A stretch of DNA of 64,000 nucleotides from Rhodovastum sp963804495 (GTDB taxonomy: Bacteria > Pseudomonadota > Alphaproteobacteria > Acetobacterales > Acetobacteraceae), in assembly GCA_963804495.1 (NCBI GenBank), contig CAWDQN010000004.1:1-64000 (forward strand), written 5' to 3'. The position numbers and the translations under genes are program-made. Below the pieces are notes generated by a model, which saw only the letters and a list, made by a program, of their open reading frames with translations, was not told the DNA's origin and made no database searches. Position 1 is the stretch's first letter. Each line of letters opens with the position of its first letter. This document shows, piece by piece, positions 34,858 through 43,947 of this stretch.

Positions 34858-36312
34858 ATGAGCGAAGCAACGGCGCGGCTTGCGACACGGGCGTCGTTCG
34901 ATTCTACGGATTCGATGACACCCGATCGCATCCCTGCCGCCCCCATTTCCTCCGGCGGCATCACCGTGCCGTCGCTGCTGGTGACCTGGCTGGTGCCATT
35001 CCGCGACTGTTTCACCGCGCCGGTCTGGCAGCGCGTGCTGGTCCTGGTGGCCGGCGCGGTGCTGGCACCAGGCCAGCGGACGGTCAGCGCCGCCTTGCGG
35101 GTGATGGGGCTGGCCGACCAACCGGGCTTCGGCCGCTTCCACGAAGTCCTGAGCGAGGCGCGCTGGAATTCGCACGCCATGGCACGCAGACTGCTCGTTC
35201 ATCTGCTCGACGCCTTGCTGCCGACTGGCGAGGTGGTGATCGGCATCGACGACACCATCGAGCGGCGCTGGGGGCCGAACATCGCGGCCCGCGGCATCTA
35301 CCGCGATCCGGTGCGCTCCTCGCGCGGCTTCTTCGTCAAGACCAGCGGCCTGCGCTGGCTGTCGCTTATGGTGGTGCTGCCGGTGCCGTGGGCGAAGCGG
35401 CGCTGGGCGCTGCCGTTCCTGACCATCCTGGCGCCGTCCCAACGCAGCAACGAGAAACGGGGCCGGCGCCACAAGCCGCTGACCCGCTGGGCAATCCAGG
35501 CAATTCTGCAAACGCGGCGCTGGCTGCCAGGCCGCCGCATCACCATCGTCGGCGATAGCAGCTTCGCCACCCTCGAACTGATCGCCGCGGTCCGCCGTCA
35601 CGTCCGTCTGATCACTCGCCTGCGGCTTGATGCAAACCTGTTCGCGCCGGCCCCGCCTCGCCGGCCCGGCCAGCGCGGTCGTGCGCCGCTGAAAGGCAAG
35701 CGTCTGCCGAAGCTCAGCGCCATCCTGGAAAACCCAGCAACCGCCTGGACGAAGCTACAGGTGACCGACTGGTATGGCGGCGAGACAAGGCTGGTCGAGA
35801 TCGTCTCCGGCACCGCGGTCTGGTACCATGCCGGCCTGCCGCCGGCGCCCATCCGCTGGGTGCTGGTGCGCGACCCGTCCGGCCAGCGCGAGCCGCAGGC
35901 CTTCCTCAGCACCAACCTCGACGACACGCCGGCGGACATCCTCAACTGCTTCGTCTCGCGCTGGCGGGTGGAGACGACGTTTCAGGAAGTCCGTCGCCAT
36001 CTCGGCGTCGAGACCCAGCGGCAATGGTCGGACCTGGCCATCCTGCGCACCACCCCCGCACTGCTTGGGTTGTTCTCGCTGGTGACGCTATGGGCCGACC
36101 AATTGATGCGGGCACCGACCACCGCCCTGCGCCCGCGCGGGGCTGCCTGGTACGCCAAGCAGGAGCCCACCTTCAGCGATGCCATCGCCGCGGTCCGCCG
36201 GGCACTTTGGTGCCCACCGCATTTTTCAATGTCCCGGCCGGGCAAGGACGTCATCGAAATTCCCACGACTTTCCTGCACAGTCTCGTCGACACCGTGTGC
36301 TACGCCGCCTGA
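34858..36312 (+). CDS. IS701-family transposase
   Basis: 484 residues (ATG 34915 is an alternative start). DDE residues fit the IS4/IS701 pattern: D in VVIGIDDTIERRWG, D in ITIVGDSSFATLEL, and E in SRWRVETTFQEVRRHLGVETQRQWSD, the Y/W-x2-E signature region. The N-terminal part (LAPGQRTVSAALRVMGLADQPGFGRFHEVLS) is typical of IS701. No lesions. It lies inside pstB and is divergent to a small passenger gene. Confidence 0.9.
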   Translation: MSEATARLATRASFDSTDSMTPDRIPAAPISSGGITVPSLLVTWLVPFRDCFTAPVWQRVLVLVAGAVLAPGQRTVSAALRVMGLADQPGFGRFHEVLSEARWNSHAMARRLLVHLLDALLPTGEVVIGIDDTIERRWGPNIAARGIYRDPVRSSRGFFVKTSGLRWLSLMVVLPVPWAKRRWALPFLTILAPSQRSNEKRGRRHKPLTRWAIQAILQTRRWLPGRRITIVGDSSFATLELIAAVRRHVRLITRLRLDANLFAPAPPRRPGQRGRAPLKGKRLPKLSAILENPATAWTKLQVTDWYGGETRLVEIVSGTAVWYHAGLPPAPIRWVLVRDPSGQREPQAFLSTNLDDTPADILNCFVSRWRVETTFQEVRRHLGVETQRQWSDLAILRTTPALLGLFSLVTLWADQLMRAPTTALRPRGAAWYAKQEPTFSDAIAAVRRALWCPPHFSMSRPGKDVIEIPTTFLHSLVDTVCYAA

Positions 36313-36500
36313 CGACTTAAAACCTCCGCCACCCGACGCTACGCCGAACCGGTGGGATCAAGAAATGGATGGCGGAAAGCCGAGATCAGGTGGCGTTCTT
36401 CTATCTCGGCGAGATGGTCGAAGCCGGGTCAGCACAACAGATTTTCATCGCTCCCAGGCAAAAGCGCACGCAGAACTATATTGCCGGCCGCTTCGGCTGA

Positions 36501-36931
36501 TGGCGGCGCCGCCCCCCTCCCTCGCGCATGGAGAGGTCGCGTTCGCGACCGTTCTTCCGCTGCAGCCGGTCGCAAGGTGATTCGGTTTCATGGCGCTGGC
36601 GGAGTTCTTCTCCGTCTTCTTGCGCGGCGCGCCACCTGGTTATCCTGGCCTTATCGAACTGATCAAGGGCTTTTTCCACCACGCCAGAGCGGAACCCCGA
36701 CCGTGTGGCAGGAGCCACGCGGGAGCAGGTGGTTGTCTTGGGCGCGGCGATGGTTTCCGGCGCCCTGCGCGTGACTTTTTGGGGGGCGCCGGCTATGGGG
36801 ATCACCATCGGCGTCGGGGCCCTGTTCGGGACGGTCGTATAAGCGTCGCAGCGGAATGCCCGGCCCAGCGGGGATGACCTGCACCTGATCCGCCATCGAT
36901 CGGGGCGCAAATGCTCCAAGGAGGCGCGCAC
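36501..36931. other. Stretch after pstB with membrane-protein remnants
   Basis: No intact gene. Frames from 36590 read MALAEFFSVFLRG, LIELIKGFFHH and later REQVVVLGAAMVSGALRVTFWGAP, AMGITIGVGALFGTVV, in different frames. The second part looks like transmembrane segments of a decayed transporter gene that ends at 36842. I cannot name it with confidence. CCAAGGAGG at 36915-36923 is the ribosome site of the next gene. Confidence 0.4.
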
Positions 36932-38827
36932 ATGAAGACTCAGATTCTGGCCGCGATCGGCGAGGCCGGTTTGCAACCGCTGGCGTCCCTCAACGCCGCG
37001 CTGGCGGCGAATGACCGGATCAAATATCGCTTCTCCCTACTGCAGATGGCAATCACCCATGCGGACCATCCGGAGCAGCCGGTCGCCACGCTGAAACAAG
37101 AGCGCACCGACTGCGGCATCGACGATCCGGATCTCGACTCCGTCGTCGCAGACGCGCGCATGGCGGGGAACTCCTGCCGCGTGCCGGGTGCCAAGCGAAT
37201 CATGGCACAAATCGCAGACGACATGCGTGTGATGGCAGCGCCATTGCTCGCTGTGAAGCCGGACGGACTGGCGGCCCGGCTCGATGGATTGCTGGCCGCA
37301 CTGCCCGCGGCGGCCGACGATTTGCTAGATCCCGTTGCCGTCGCTGCCATGATGCACGCGGCGCACGGGGCTGCGGACAGCCTGCATCAGCTGGTGATGG
37401 ACCTGCATAAACGGCTCAACGCGCTGCAGGCGACGCTGGCTGAGGAGACGCTGGACGGCGCGGCCGCCTATAATCTGGCGCCTGCCGATCGGCCGTTCGT
37501 CTCGGCGTTCATGGCCGGGGTCAATCGCACCGCGCGGCTGAAATTTGCTCATCCTGGCCTCACCACGACCGCCACGCGCGCCGGTGGCCGGCTGGTGATC
37601 CAGAACGATATCGGTACGACCGACGCGCATGTCATTGTCATCCACGTGCAGGAACTGGCCGTGAGCGTCACCTATACGGACGTGCATGCCGAGCGGCTGG
37701 CGTTCTTTCAGGACATGCTGAAGCCTCGCGGGGTGACATGGGATGCCCAGCGTACCGCCGTCGCGGCCGCCGGCGCGCCGTTCTATCTGGTGATTGGGCG
37801 CATCGAGGCCAAGGACGAGGAGGCGTGCCGCTCCTACCTTGATTTTCTTGGCTCGCGGCTCGTATTCCTGATCGACTGGAACCGCGCGCGCAAACAATTG
37901 CGCAGCTTCCTGCGCGGCCCGGACCGGCTGGCTCTGCTGCATTCAGCGGCGGAGACCGATATCGGCCATCGCGGCTTTCTAGAACTGGGCGGTGCGCGGC
38001 TGGTCAACCAGGCCATCGAGGCCACCGCCGGATCCTCGATGCATTTCGGCGACCGGTTGTGCGATGTGCTTGGCAACACGGAGACACTGGCCTTCTTGAA
38101 ATTCGTCTTCCGGATAGCGACGGAGAGCCTGCTGTCCGGTCAGTCGCACGCGCTGGTCCATGACCGAATCCGTGTGACCCTGGCCGCGCATTTCAGCAAC
38201 GAAGAACGGCAATTGCTTCGGCGAGCGGCCGATCATGCCGGCCTGATCTTCGAACTCGCCGGCCTGGTGCGGGATGGGCTGCAGGCCGAGCCGGACGGCG
38301 CCAGCAAACGCATTCTGCGTGCCCGCCGGTTCGAGCACGATGCGGACCAACTGGTTGCAGACACGCGCGAGGCCGTGCGCCGCCGCCCGGATTACGCGGT
38401 GTTCCTGCGGCTGCTCGAAGTGGCGGATGACGTTGCGGACGAACTGGAGGACGCGGCGTTCCTGCTCGATCTCGACACGCTCGACGGCAAGCCGCTCGAG
38501 GCGCTGCAGGTGCTGGCCGACCAGCTGGTCAATGCGTCGCAGGAATGGATCAAGGCGGTCGGCCATGCGGCGCAAATCGGTCGTGCAGCAAGCCAGGCCG
38601 AGACGGAGGATTTCCTCACCGCGATAGACCGGATCGTTGCCATCGAGCATCAGGCTGACGATGCGGAGCGCACGCTGTCGGTAACCACCATCAGGCACGC
38701 ACGGGATTTTCGGCAGTTGCATCTTTTCAGCGCCATCGGAGGCAAGTTCGAGGCGGCAGCCGATGCGCTAAAGCACGCCGCGCTGATGCTGCGCGACCAT
38801 GTGCTTGAGGACGTGATTGATGGTTGA
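36932..38827 (+). CDS. Long DUF47/PhoU-like protein with a novel N-terminal half
   Basis: 631 residues from ATG 36932 (AAGGAGG upstream). The C-terminal about 220 residues match the DUF47/PhoU helical bundle: RRFEHDADQLVADTREAV, ADDVADELEDAAFLLDL, AIDRIVAIEHQADDAERTL, with E/D-x3-D metal-binding repeats. The first about 400 residues are not part of known DUF47 proteins (about 210 aa). They contain two helical blocks and a mixed segment (VIQNDIGTTDAHVIVIHVQ, FYLVIGRIEAKDEEACRSYLDFLG). PhoU proteins link phosphate transport to signalling. It overlaps the next gene by 8 bp and follows pstB remnants, so a phosphate-related role is inferred. Confidence 0.75.
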   Translation: MKTQILAAIGEAGLQPLASLNAALAANDRIKYRFSLLQMAITHADHPEQPVATLKQERTDCGIDDPDLDSVVADARMAGNSCRVPGAKRIMAQIADDMRVMAAPLLAVKPDGLAARLDGLLAALPAAADDLLDPVAVAAMMHAAHGAADSLHQLVMDLHKRLNALQATLAEETLDGAAAYNLAPADRPFVSAFMAGVNRTARLKFAHPGLTTTATRAGGRLVIQNDIGTTDAHVIVIHVQELAVSVTYTDVHAERLAFFQDMLKPRGVTWDAQRTAVAAAGAPFYLVIGRIEAKDEEACRSYLDFLGSRLVFLIDWNRARKQLRSFLRGPDRLALLHSAAETDIGHRGFLELGGARLVNQAIEATAGSSMHFGDRLCDVLGNTETLAFLKFVFRIATESLLSGQSHALVHDRIRVTLAAHFSNEERQLLRRAADHAGLIFELAGLVRDGLQAEPDGASKRILRARRFEHDADQLVADTREAVRRRPDYAVFLRLLEVADDVADELEDAAFLLDLDTLDGKPLEALQVLADQLVNASQEWIKAVGHAAQIGRAASQAETEDFLTAIDRIVAIEHQADDAERTLSVTTIRHARDFRQLHLFSAIGGKFEAAADALKHAALMLRDHVLEDVIDG

Positions 38828-40457
38828 TTTCTACCCCATTCTGCCGGGCGCCCTGCCGGCGAAGGGCGGCCCGCAGGAGGTCGGCAACAAGGCATGGAAC
38901 CTGATGCGCATGGCACAGGCCGGCCTTCCGGTGCCCGCCGCCTTTGTGCTGCCCACCTCCTGGTGCCGGCGCACCCGAGCCGCCAGCGACACAGCCATGC
39001 GCCGGACGCTGGCCGAGGGAATCGCACGCCTGGAAACCGCCACCGGCCTTGCCTTCGGTGCCGCACGGCGGCCTTTGGTGGTGTCGGTTCGTTCGGGCGC
39101 TGCGGTGTCGATGCCCGGCATGTTGGAGACCGTGCTGGATGTCGGGCTGAACGCGGAGACCGTCGAAAGCCTGATCCGCCTGACCGGCAATCCGCGGCTT
39201 GCCTGGGACAGCTACCGCCGGCTGGTGCTGGGTTACGCGGAGGTGGTGACGAACCTGCCGATGGCGCCGTTCGAATCGTTGCTCGCCGCAGCACTTGGAA
39301 CGGCGGAGGCGGAGAACGAGCGCGAGCTCGACCATCGCGACCTTCGGAAGCTGACGCTGGCGATGCTCGAGTGCTACCGCAAGGCCACCGGGACAGAATT
39401 TCCGGCCGACCCACGCGAGCAGCTTGCGCAAGCCACCGCGGCCGTTTTCCGCTCCTGGGATTCGCCGAAGGCTGCAAGCTACCGACGGTTGAATGGCATC
39501 AGCGACGAGGCGGGCACTGCGGTGACAGTGCAGACCATGGTCTACGGCAATGCCGGCGGCGAGTCGGGCGCCGGCGTGGCCTTCACCCGCAACCCCGCCA
39601 CCGGCGCGCGGGAACTGTATTTCGATTTCCAGTTCAACGCGCAGGGCGAGGACGTGGTGGCCGGGCGTCACAAGCTGCGCGACAATGACCGCCTGCGCCT
39701 GGTGCTGCCTTCCGTCTGGGCCCGGCTGAGCGATATTTGCCACGCGCTGGAGGCGCTGTTCGGCGATGCCCAGGATTTCGAGTTCACCGTGCAATCCGGC
39801 GCACTGTACTTGCTGCAGACGCGGCGGGCCAAGCGCACCGATTGGGCGGCGGTGGCGATCGCCGTGGACATGGTCGAGGAAGGGCGGCTCACACCGGCCG
39901 AGGCGCTGACACATCTGGAGGGCATCGACCTCGACGCCTTGGTCCGCACGAGCTTCGCCCAGCCGGCGCCCGCGACGCTCGCGGTGGCGCAGGTCGCCGG
40001 CATGGGGGTGGCGAGCGGTGCCATTGCGTTGGATTCCGACGCGGTCAAACGCCTGTCGGCGGCGGGCACGCCGGCGATCCTGGTGCGGCGGGACACGGTG
40101 ACGACGGACATCGAGGGCATGGCGCTCGCCGCCGGGATCCTCACGGCTTCGGGTGGGCGCACCTCCCATGCGGCGGTGGTGGCGCGCCAGCTCGGTAAGG
40201 TGTGCCTGGTCGCATGCCCCGGGCTGGAAATCGACCTGGACCACCGCCAATGCCGGATCGGCGCGAAGCTGCTGGACGAGGGCGATTTGCTGTCGTTGGA
40301 TGGCAATACCGGCGCCGTCCATGCCGGACGCCTTTCCCCGGTGACCGAACGGCCGGACCGTGCCCTGGCCGCCATCGCGAACTGGCGTTCCGCCACGCCG
40401 TGTACGGCGAGCCTTTCCACAAGCGCTCAATGCGCAAGCTTATCTGGATCGCCATGA
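38820..40457 (+). CDS. PPDK-like dikinase lacking the PEP-binding barrel
   Basis: 545 residues. The N-terminal ATP-grasp part matches pyruvate phosphate dikinase: GNKAWNLMRMAQAGLPVPAAFVL, PLVVSVRSGAAVSMPGMLETVLDVG, VQTMVYGNAGGESGAGVAFTRNP, AQGEDVVAGRH and LYLLQTRRAKRT. The swivelling phosphohistidine domain follows (GILTASGGRTSHAAVVARQLGKVCLV, catalytic His) and ends at GDLLSLDGNTGAVHAG. Full PPDK is about 880 residues and continues into a TIM barrel that binds PEP/pyruvate; here the gene stops instead. It should take phosphate from ATP to His, but the acceptor is unknown. Its start overlaps the DUF47 gene. Confidence 0.85.
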   Translation: MVDFYPILPGALPAKGGPQEVGNKAWNLMRMAQAGLPVPAAFVLPTSWCRRTRAASDTAMRRTLAEGIARLETATGLAFGAARRPLVVSVRSGAAVSMPGMLETVLDVGLNAETVESLIRLTGNPRLAWDSYRRLVLGYAEVVTNLPMAPFESLLAAALGTAEAENERELDHRDLRKLTLAMLECYRKATGTEFPADPREQLAQATAAVFRSWDSPKAASYRRLNGISDEAGTAVTVQTMVYGNAGGESGAGVAFTRNPATGARELYFDFQFNAQGEDVVAGRHKLRDNDRLRLVLPSVWARLSDICHALEALFGDAQDFEFTVQSGALYLLQTRRAKRTDWAAVAIAVDMVEEGRLTPAEALTHLEGIDLDALVRTSFAQPAPATLAVAQVAGMGVASGAIALDSDAVKRLSAAGTPAILVRRDTVTTDIEGMALAAGILTASGGRTSHAAVVARQLGKVCLVACPGLEIDLDHRQCRIGAKLLDEGDLLSLDGNTGAVHAGRLSPVTERPDRALAAIANWRSATPCTASLSTSAQCASLSGSP

Positions 40458-40508
40458 GGCGCCGAGGGTTGCCTGCTGTCCTCGCCTTCTCTTCGGAGAA
40501 CCGCACCG

Positions 40509-42311
40509 ATGACCCGCCCAGTTTGGCTCAAGCCGCCGCCTGTTCCGGGCAGCCTCGGTACCGCTGCCGCGCCCGCGACGACGCGGCGCGCGGATGACCA
40601 GCTTGGGCTGAGTGCCGGTCTGGCTGACTGGTCGGATCTGGTAGCCGTGCCGCTGGTTCTGGCCGTCGTGGCAGTGATGGCGTTCGGCGCCGTCGGAACC
40701 TTCGCGCCTCTCTCCGACCCGCAGGCCGCACCGGCATCGCTTGATCCTGCCCGGCTGCCCGAATACGCCGTCAGGACCGTGCTGCGCATGCTTGCCGCCA
40801 TGGCCGCCTCCCTGTTGTTCACGCTGACCTATGGAACATTGGCGGCGAAAAGCCGGCGGGCCGGCTTCGTTCTCATTCCCTTGCTCGACATCCTGCAATC
40901 TGTCCCGGTGCTCGGCTATCTCTCCTTTACCGTCGTCTTCTTCCTGTCACTGTTTCCCCACCGCGTGCTGGGGGCCGAACTGGCTGCGATCTTCGCCATC
41001 TTCACCAGCCAGGCGTGGAATATGGCCTTCAGCTTCTACCAGGCGCTGCGAACCGTGCCGCGCGACCTGGAGGAGGCGAGCCGGGCGTTCCGCTTCTCGT
41101 CATGGCAACGGTTCTGGCGGCTCGACTTTCCCTTCGCCGTGCCGGGTCTGGTGTGGAACATGATGATGAGCATGTCGGGCGGCTGGTTCTTTGTCGTCGC
41201 ATCGGAAGCGATCACCGTGGGCGACCGGCAGATCACGCTCCCGGGCATCGGTTCGTACGTGGCGCTGGCGATCCAGCAGGAAAACCTTGGCGCCATCGGC
41301 TGGGCCATCCTTGCGATGACTGTGGTGATCCTTGCATACGATCAGTTGATGTTCCGACCGCTGGTGGTCTGGGCCGACGGTTTCCGCGTCACGCAGGTCG
41401 CGGCGCAGACGGCGCCGCATTCCTGGTTTCTGCAGCTGCTCAGACGCTCCCGCATCATGCACCTCGCCGCGCATCCCGTGGCATTCGGCATGCGCTGGCT
41501 CCTGCGGGCCCGGCTGCTCAATCTTTTGCCAGCGACGGACCCGGTGGCCGGTCGGTCACGGATGGGCCGCGTGCTGGATTGGACCTGGTACGCCGCCGTG
41601 GGTGTGGCGACTGCCTGCATCGTGAGCCTTATTGTCCGCTACGTGGCGACCGGGGCGGGCTGGGCGGATGTCTGGACGGCAATGCGGCTAGGCAGTTTCA
41701 CCTTGCTTCGCGTGATAATCCTGGTTGCGTTGGCATCGCTCATCTGGGTGCCGCTCGGCGTGATGATCGGGCTGCGTCCAAAGCTGGCGGAGCGGGTGCA
41801 GCCGCTGGCGCAGTTTCTTGCGGCGTTCCCGGCCAACCTGATGTTTCCCCTGCTGGTGATTCCGATCGTGCGGTTTGGCCTCAACGCGGATATCTGGCTT
41901 AGCCCGCTGATGATCCTGGGAACGCAATGGTACATCCTGTTCAACGTCATCGCGGGCACCACCGCCTACCCGACCGATTTCCTGGAAGCGGCGGAGAACT
42001 TCCACTTCCATGGCTGGCAGTGGTGGCGGATCGTCATCCTGCCGGGGATTTTCCCCTACTTCATTACTGGCGCGATCACCGCGTCCGGGGGGGCCTGGAA
42101 CGCCAGTATCGTCGCGGAGGTGGCCTCATGGGGGCCTGATCACCTGACAGCCCACGGTCTTGGCGCCTACATCGCCGAGATGACGGTGGCTGGCGACTTC
42201 CCACGTATCGTTCTTGGGATTGGCGTGATGTCGGCTTTCGTTGTCGTGTTCAACCGCCTGTTGTGGCGGCCGCTCTATGCCTACGGCGAACGTCATTTCC
42301 GGTTGGACTGA
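40509..42311 (+). CDS. Tandem ABC transporter permease (NitT/TauT-like)
   Basis: 600 residues with two binding-protein-dependent permease domains in one chain, each with a coupling EAA-type loop: LRTVPRDLEEASRAFRFSSWQRFWRLDFPFAVPGLVWNM in the first half and TAYPTDFLEAAENFHFHGWQWWRIVILPGIFPYFITGA in the second. About 10-12 membrane segments. Fused permeases of this type pair with an AAA-associated ATPase and are annotated for nitrate, sulfonate or bicarbonate. No periplasmic binding protein gene is nearby. It starts 51 bp after the dikinase gene and ends 12 bp before the ATPase. Confidence 0.88.
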   Translation: MTRPVWLKPPPVPGSLGTAAAPATTRRADDQLGLSAGLADWSDLVAVPLVLAVVAVMAFGAVGTFAPLSDPQAAPASLDPARLPEYAVRTVLRMLAAMAASLLFTLTYGTLAAKSRRAGFVLIPLLDILQSVPVLGYLSFTVVFFLSLFPHRVLGAELAAIFAIFTSQAWNMAFSFYQALRTVPRDLEEASRAFRFSSWQRFWRLDFPFAVPGLVWNMMMSMSGGWFFVVASEAITVGDRQITLPGIGSYVALAIQQENLGAIGWAILAMTVVILAYDQLMFRPLVVWADGFRVTQVAAQTAPHSWFLQLLRRSRIMHLAAHPVAFGMRWLLRARLLNLLPATDPVAGRSRMGRVLDWTWYAAVGVATACIVSLIVRYVATGAGWADVWTAMRLGSFTLLRVIILVALASLIWVPLGVMIGLRPKLAERVQPLAQFLAAFPANLMFPLLVIPIVRFGLNADIWLSPLMILGTQWYILFNVIAGTTAYPTDFLEAAENFHFHGWQWWRIVILPGIFPYFITGAITASGGAWNASIVAEVASWGPDHLTAHGLGAYIAEMTVAGDFPRIVLGIGVMSAFVVVFNRLLWRPLYAYGERHFRLD

Positions 42312-42323
42312 AAGGAAGGAACC

Positions 42324-43649
42324 GTGCTTCAGGCCATCGGCAGCAGCGGTGTTGTGAGCGAGGTCGAGCTCGAGCTCCGGCATGTCCGGCAGACCTATCC
42401 GCGGCCCTCCGGCGAGCCGTTGGTGGTGCTGGAAGATATCAATCTGAGCCTGCATGCCGACGAGATCGTTGGGTTGCTCGGGCGCTCCGGCTGCGGGAAA
42501 TCCACGCTGCTGCGCATCGTCGCCGGCCTCGCGCCGCCGGCCAGCGGCGAGGTCCGTTATCGCGGCGGCGTCGTGCGGGGGCCGGCCGAAGGTATCGCCA
42601 TGGTTTTCCAGACCTTCGCCCTGTTCCCGTGGCTGACGGTGCTGGAAAACGTCCAGGCCGGGCTGGACGCGATCGGCGTAGCCCAGGCAGAGGCGCGCAA
42701 TCGGGCGCTGGCAGCGATCGACCTGATCGGCCTCGACGGGTTCGAAAGCGCCTATCCCCGCGAGCTCTCCGGCGGCATGCGCCAGCGCGTCGGCTTCGCG
42801 AGGGCGATGGTCGTCGATCCCACGATTCTGTTGATGGATGAGCCGTTCTCGGCGTTGGATGTGCTCACCGGCGAGAACTTGCGAAGCGACTTCATCGCAT
42901 TGTGGACGGCGCGGCAGCTGCCGATAAAATCGGTGCTGTTGGTCACGCACAATATCGAGGAGGCGGTGTTCATGTGCGACCGTATCCTCATCCTGTCCTC
43001 GAACCCGGGCCGCATCGCGGCGGAAATCGTCGTCCCGCTTGCCCGTCCGCGAAACCGCCTCGACACCGCGTTCCGTGACGTGGCCGAAGACATCTACAGC
43101 CGCATGACGGCCGGACCGCCTCCGGCCGTTGGCGACAGGCAGCCACCGGCAATGGCAAGCATCGGCACGCGGCTGCCGATCATTTCGGGGACCCGGATCA
43201 CCGGCATGGCGGAAGTGTTGTCACGCCCGCCGTTCCGCGGGCGGGCGGAGCTCCCGGTGCTTGCCGCTCGTCTGTATCTCGGCATCGATGAGCTGTTTCG
43301 TCTAGCGGAGGTGACCCAGATGATGGGCTTTGCCGAACTGCGAGCCGGCAACATACAGCTTACGGTGGCGGGCCAGGCACTTGCCGTGGCGGACATGCAG
43401 GGTCGCAAGCGCCTGTTCGCGGACCACCTGCTGCGGTCCGTGCCCCTTGCGGCGCATATCCGTCGGGTGCTCGACGAGCGGCCTGGCCACACGGCGCCTC
43501 GGAGCCGCTTCCTTGCGGAACTGGAAGACCATCTTGGCACTGAGGACGCCGAGCACACGCTCAGCGCCATCATCGCCTGGGGACGATATGCGGAAATCTT
43601 TGCCTACGATCATCCGCGGCGGCTGTTCAGCGTGGAGGATCCGCATTGA
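42324..43649 (+). CDS. ABC transporter ATPase with C-terminal AAA-associated domain
   Basis: 441 residues, GTG start with AAAGGAAGG upstream. Residues about 15-255 are the ABC domain: Walker A LLGRSGCGKSTLL, Q-loop VFQTFALFPWLTVLENV, signature LSGGMRQRVGFARAM, Walker B ILLMDEPFSALD, H-loop LLVTHNIEE. The last about 130 residues (from LYLGIDELFRLAEVTQMMGFAEL) match the AAA-associated C-terminal domain seen in nitrate/sulfonate/bicarbonate-type transporters, which probably senses a ligand. Partner of the tandem permease. Substrate unknown. Confidence 0.88.
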   Translation: MLQAIGSSGVVSEVELELRHVRQTYPRPSGEPLVVLEDINLSLHADEIVGLLGRSGCGKSTLLRIVAGLAPPASGEVRYRGGVVRGPAEGIAMVFQTFALFPWLTVLENVQAGLDAIGVAQAEARNRALAAIDLIGLDGFESAYPRELSGGMRQRVGFARAMVVDPTILLMDEPFSALDVLTGENLRSDFIALWTARQLPIKSVLLVTHNIEEAVFMCDRILILSSNPGRIAAEIVVPLARPRNRLDTAFRDVAEDIYSRMTAGPPPAVGDRQPPAMASIGTRLPIISGTRITGMAEVLSRPPFRGRAELPVLAARLYLGIDELFRLAEVTQMMGFAELRAGNIQLTVAGQALAVADMQGRKRLFADHLLRSVPLAAHIRRVLDERPGHTAPRSRFLAELEDHLGTEDAEHTLSAIIAWGRYAEIFAYDHPRRLFSVEDPH

Positions 43650-43947
43650 AACCGGGTATATCCTGCCACGGCCGCTGACCAGGAAGCGCGCCATACCGAT
43701 GGCCATCAGCGGCTGGATCCATATGAGCACGCCGCTCATGCCACCCCCCACCGAAATAGGCCGCGCTCCGTAGGGACCGCGATTTCGTCGTGCCGGCGGA
43801 ACTGATCGCCGGAGGCGATCACTCCGTGCGCACCACGCTCTGGCCTGGGGCATGGGTCCGCGGTGGCCGAAGGTTGAGCAGCAACTATCCTGACCTACAT
43901 GCGGCCCAGCCCCTCTCGCCGCCCCATGAGAATCCCGATAGCCGGGC
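43650..43947. other. Gene-free stretch between convergent genes
   Basis: About 300 bp between the ATPase gene and the minus-strand HicA/eRF1-like gene. A short minus frame near 43765 begins MSGVLIWIQPLMAIGMARFLVSG, but it lacks a ribosome site and runs into the ATPase gene. I see nothing supportable. Confidence 0.4.

Larger units (their letters stand above)
34500..36383 (+). mobile_element. IS701-like insertion sequence within pstB
   Basis: About 1.88 kb bounded by CTTTCCGCC inverted repeats (left CTTGACTTTCCGCC, right GGCGGAAAGCCGA) and flanked by a GATCAG duplication (34494-34499 and 36384-36389). It has an intact 484-residue transposase on the plus strand and a small divergent gene at the left end. 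Clean borders and an otherwise restorable pstB suggest a recent insertion, unlike the decayed elements to the left. Confidence 0.88.
33738..36500 (+). pseudogene. pstB: Phosphate ABC transporter ATPase PstB, interrupted by an IS701-like element
   Basis: The 5' part (33738-34499) encodes Walker A IGPSGCGKSTLL, VFQAPTTFPMSIYGNIAFG, signature LSGGQQQRLCIARAL, Walker B ILLDEPTSALDPIS and the H-loop THNLQQAARCADQ. The 3' part resumes at 36390 with VAFFYLGEMVEAGSAQQIF and ends QNYIAGRFG at 36500, the standard PstB C-terminus. The two halves join in frame at GATCAG, which is duplicated at both IS borders. Only the last about 37 residues are displaced, so all ATPase motifs lie upstream of the insertion. 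In cells PstB powers high-affinity phosphate import with PstAC, absent here. Confidence 0.92.
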
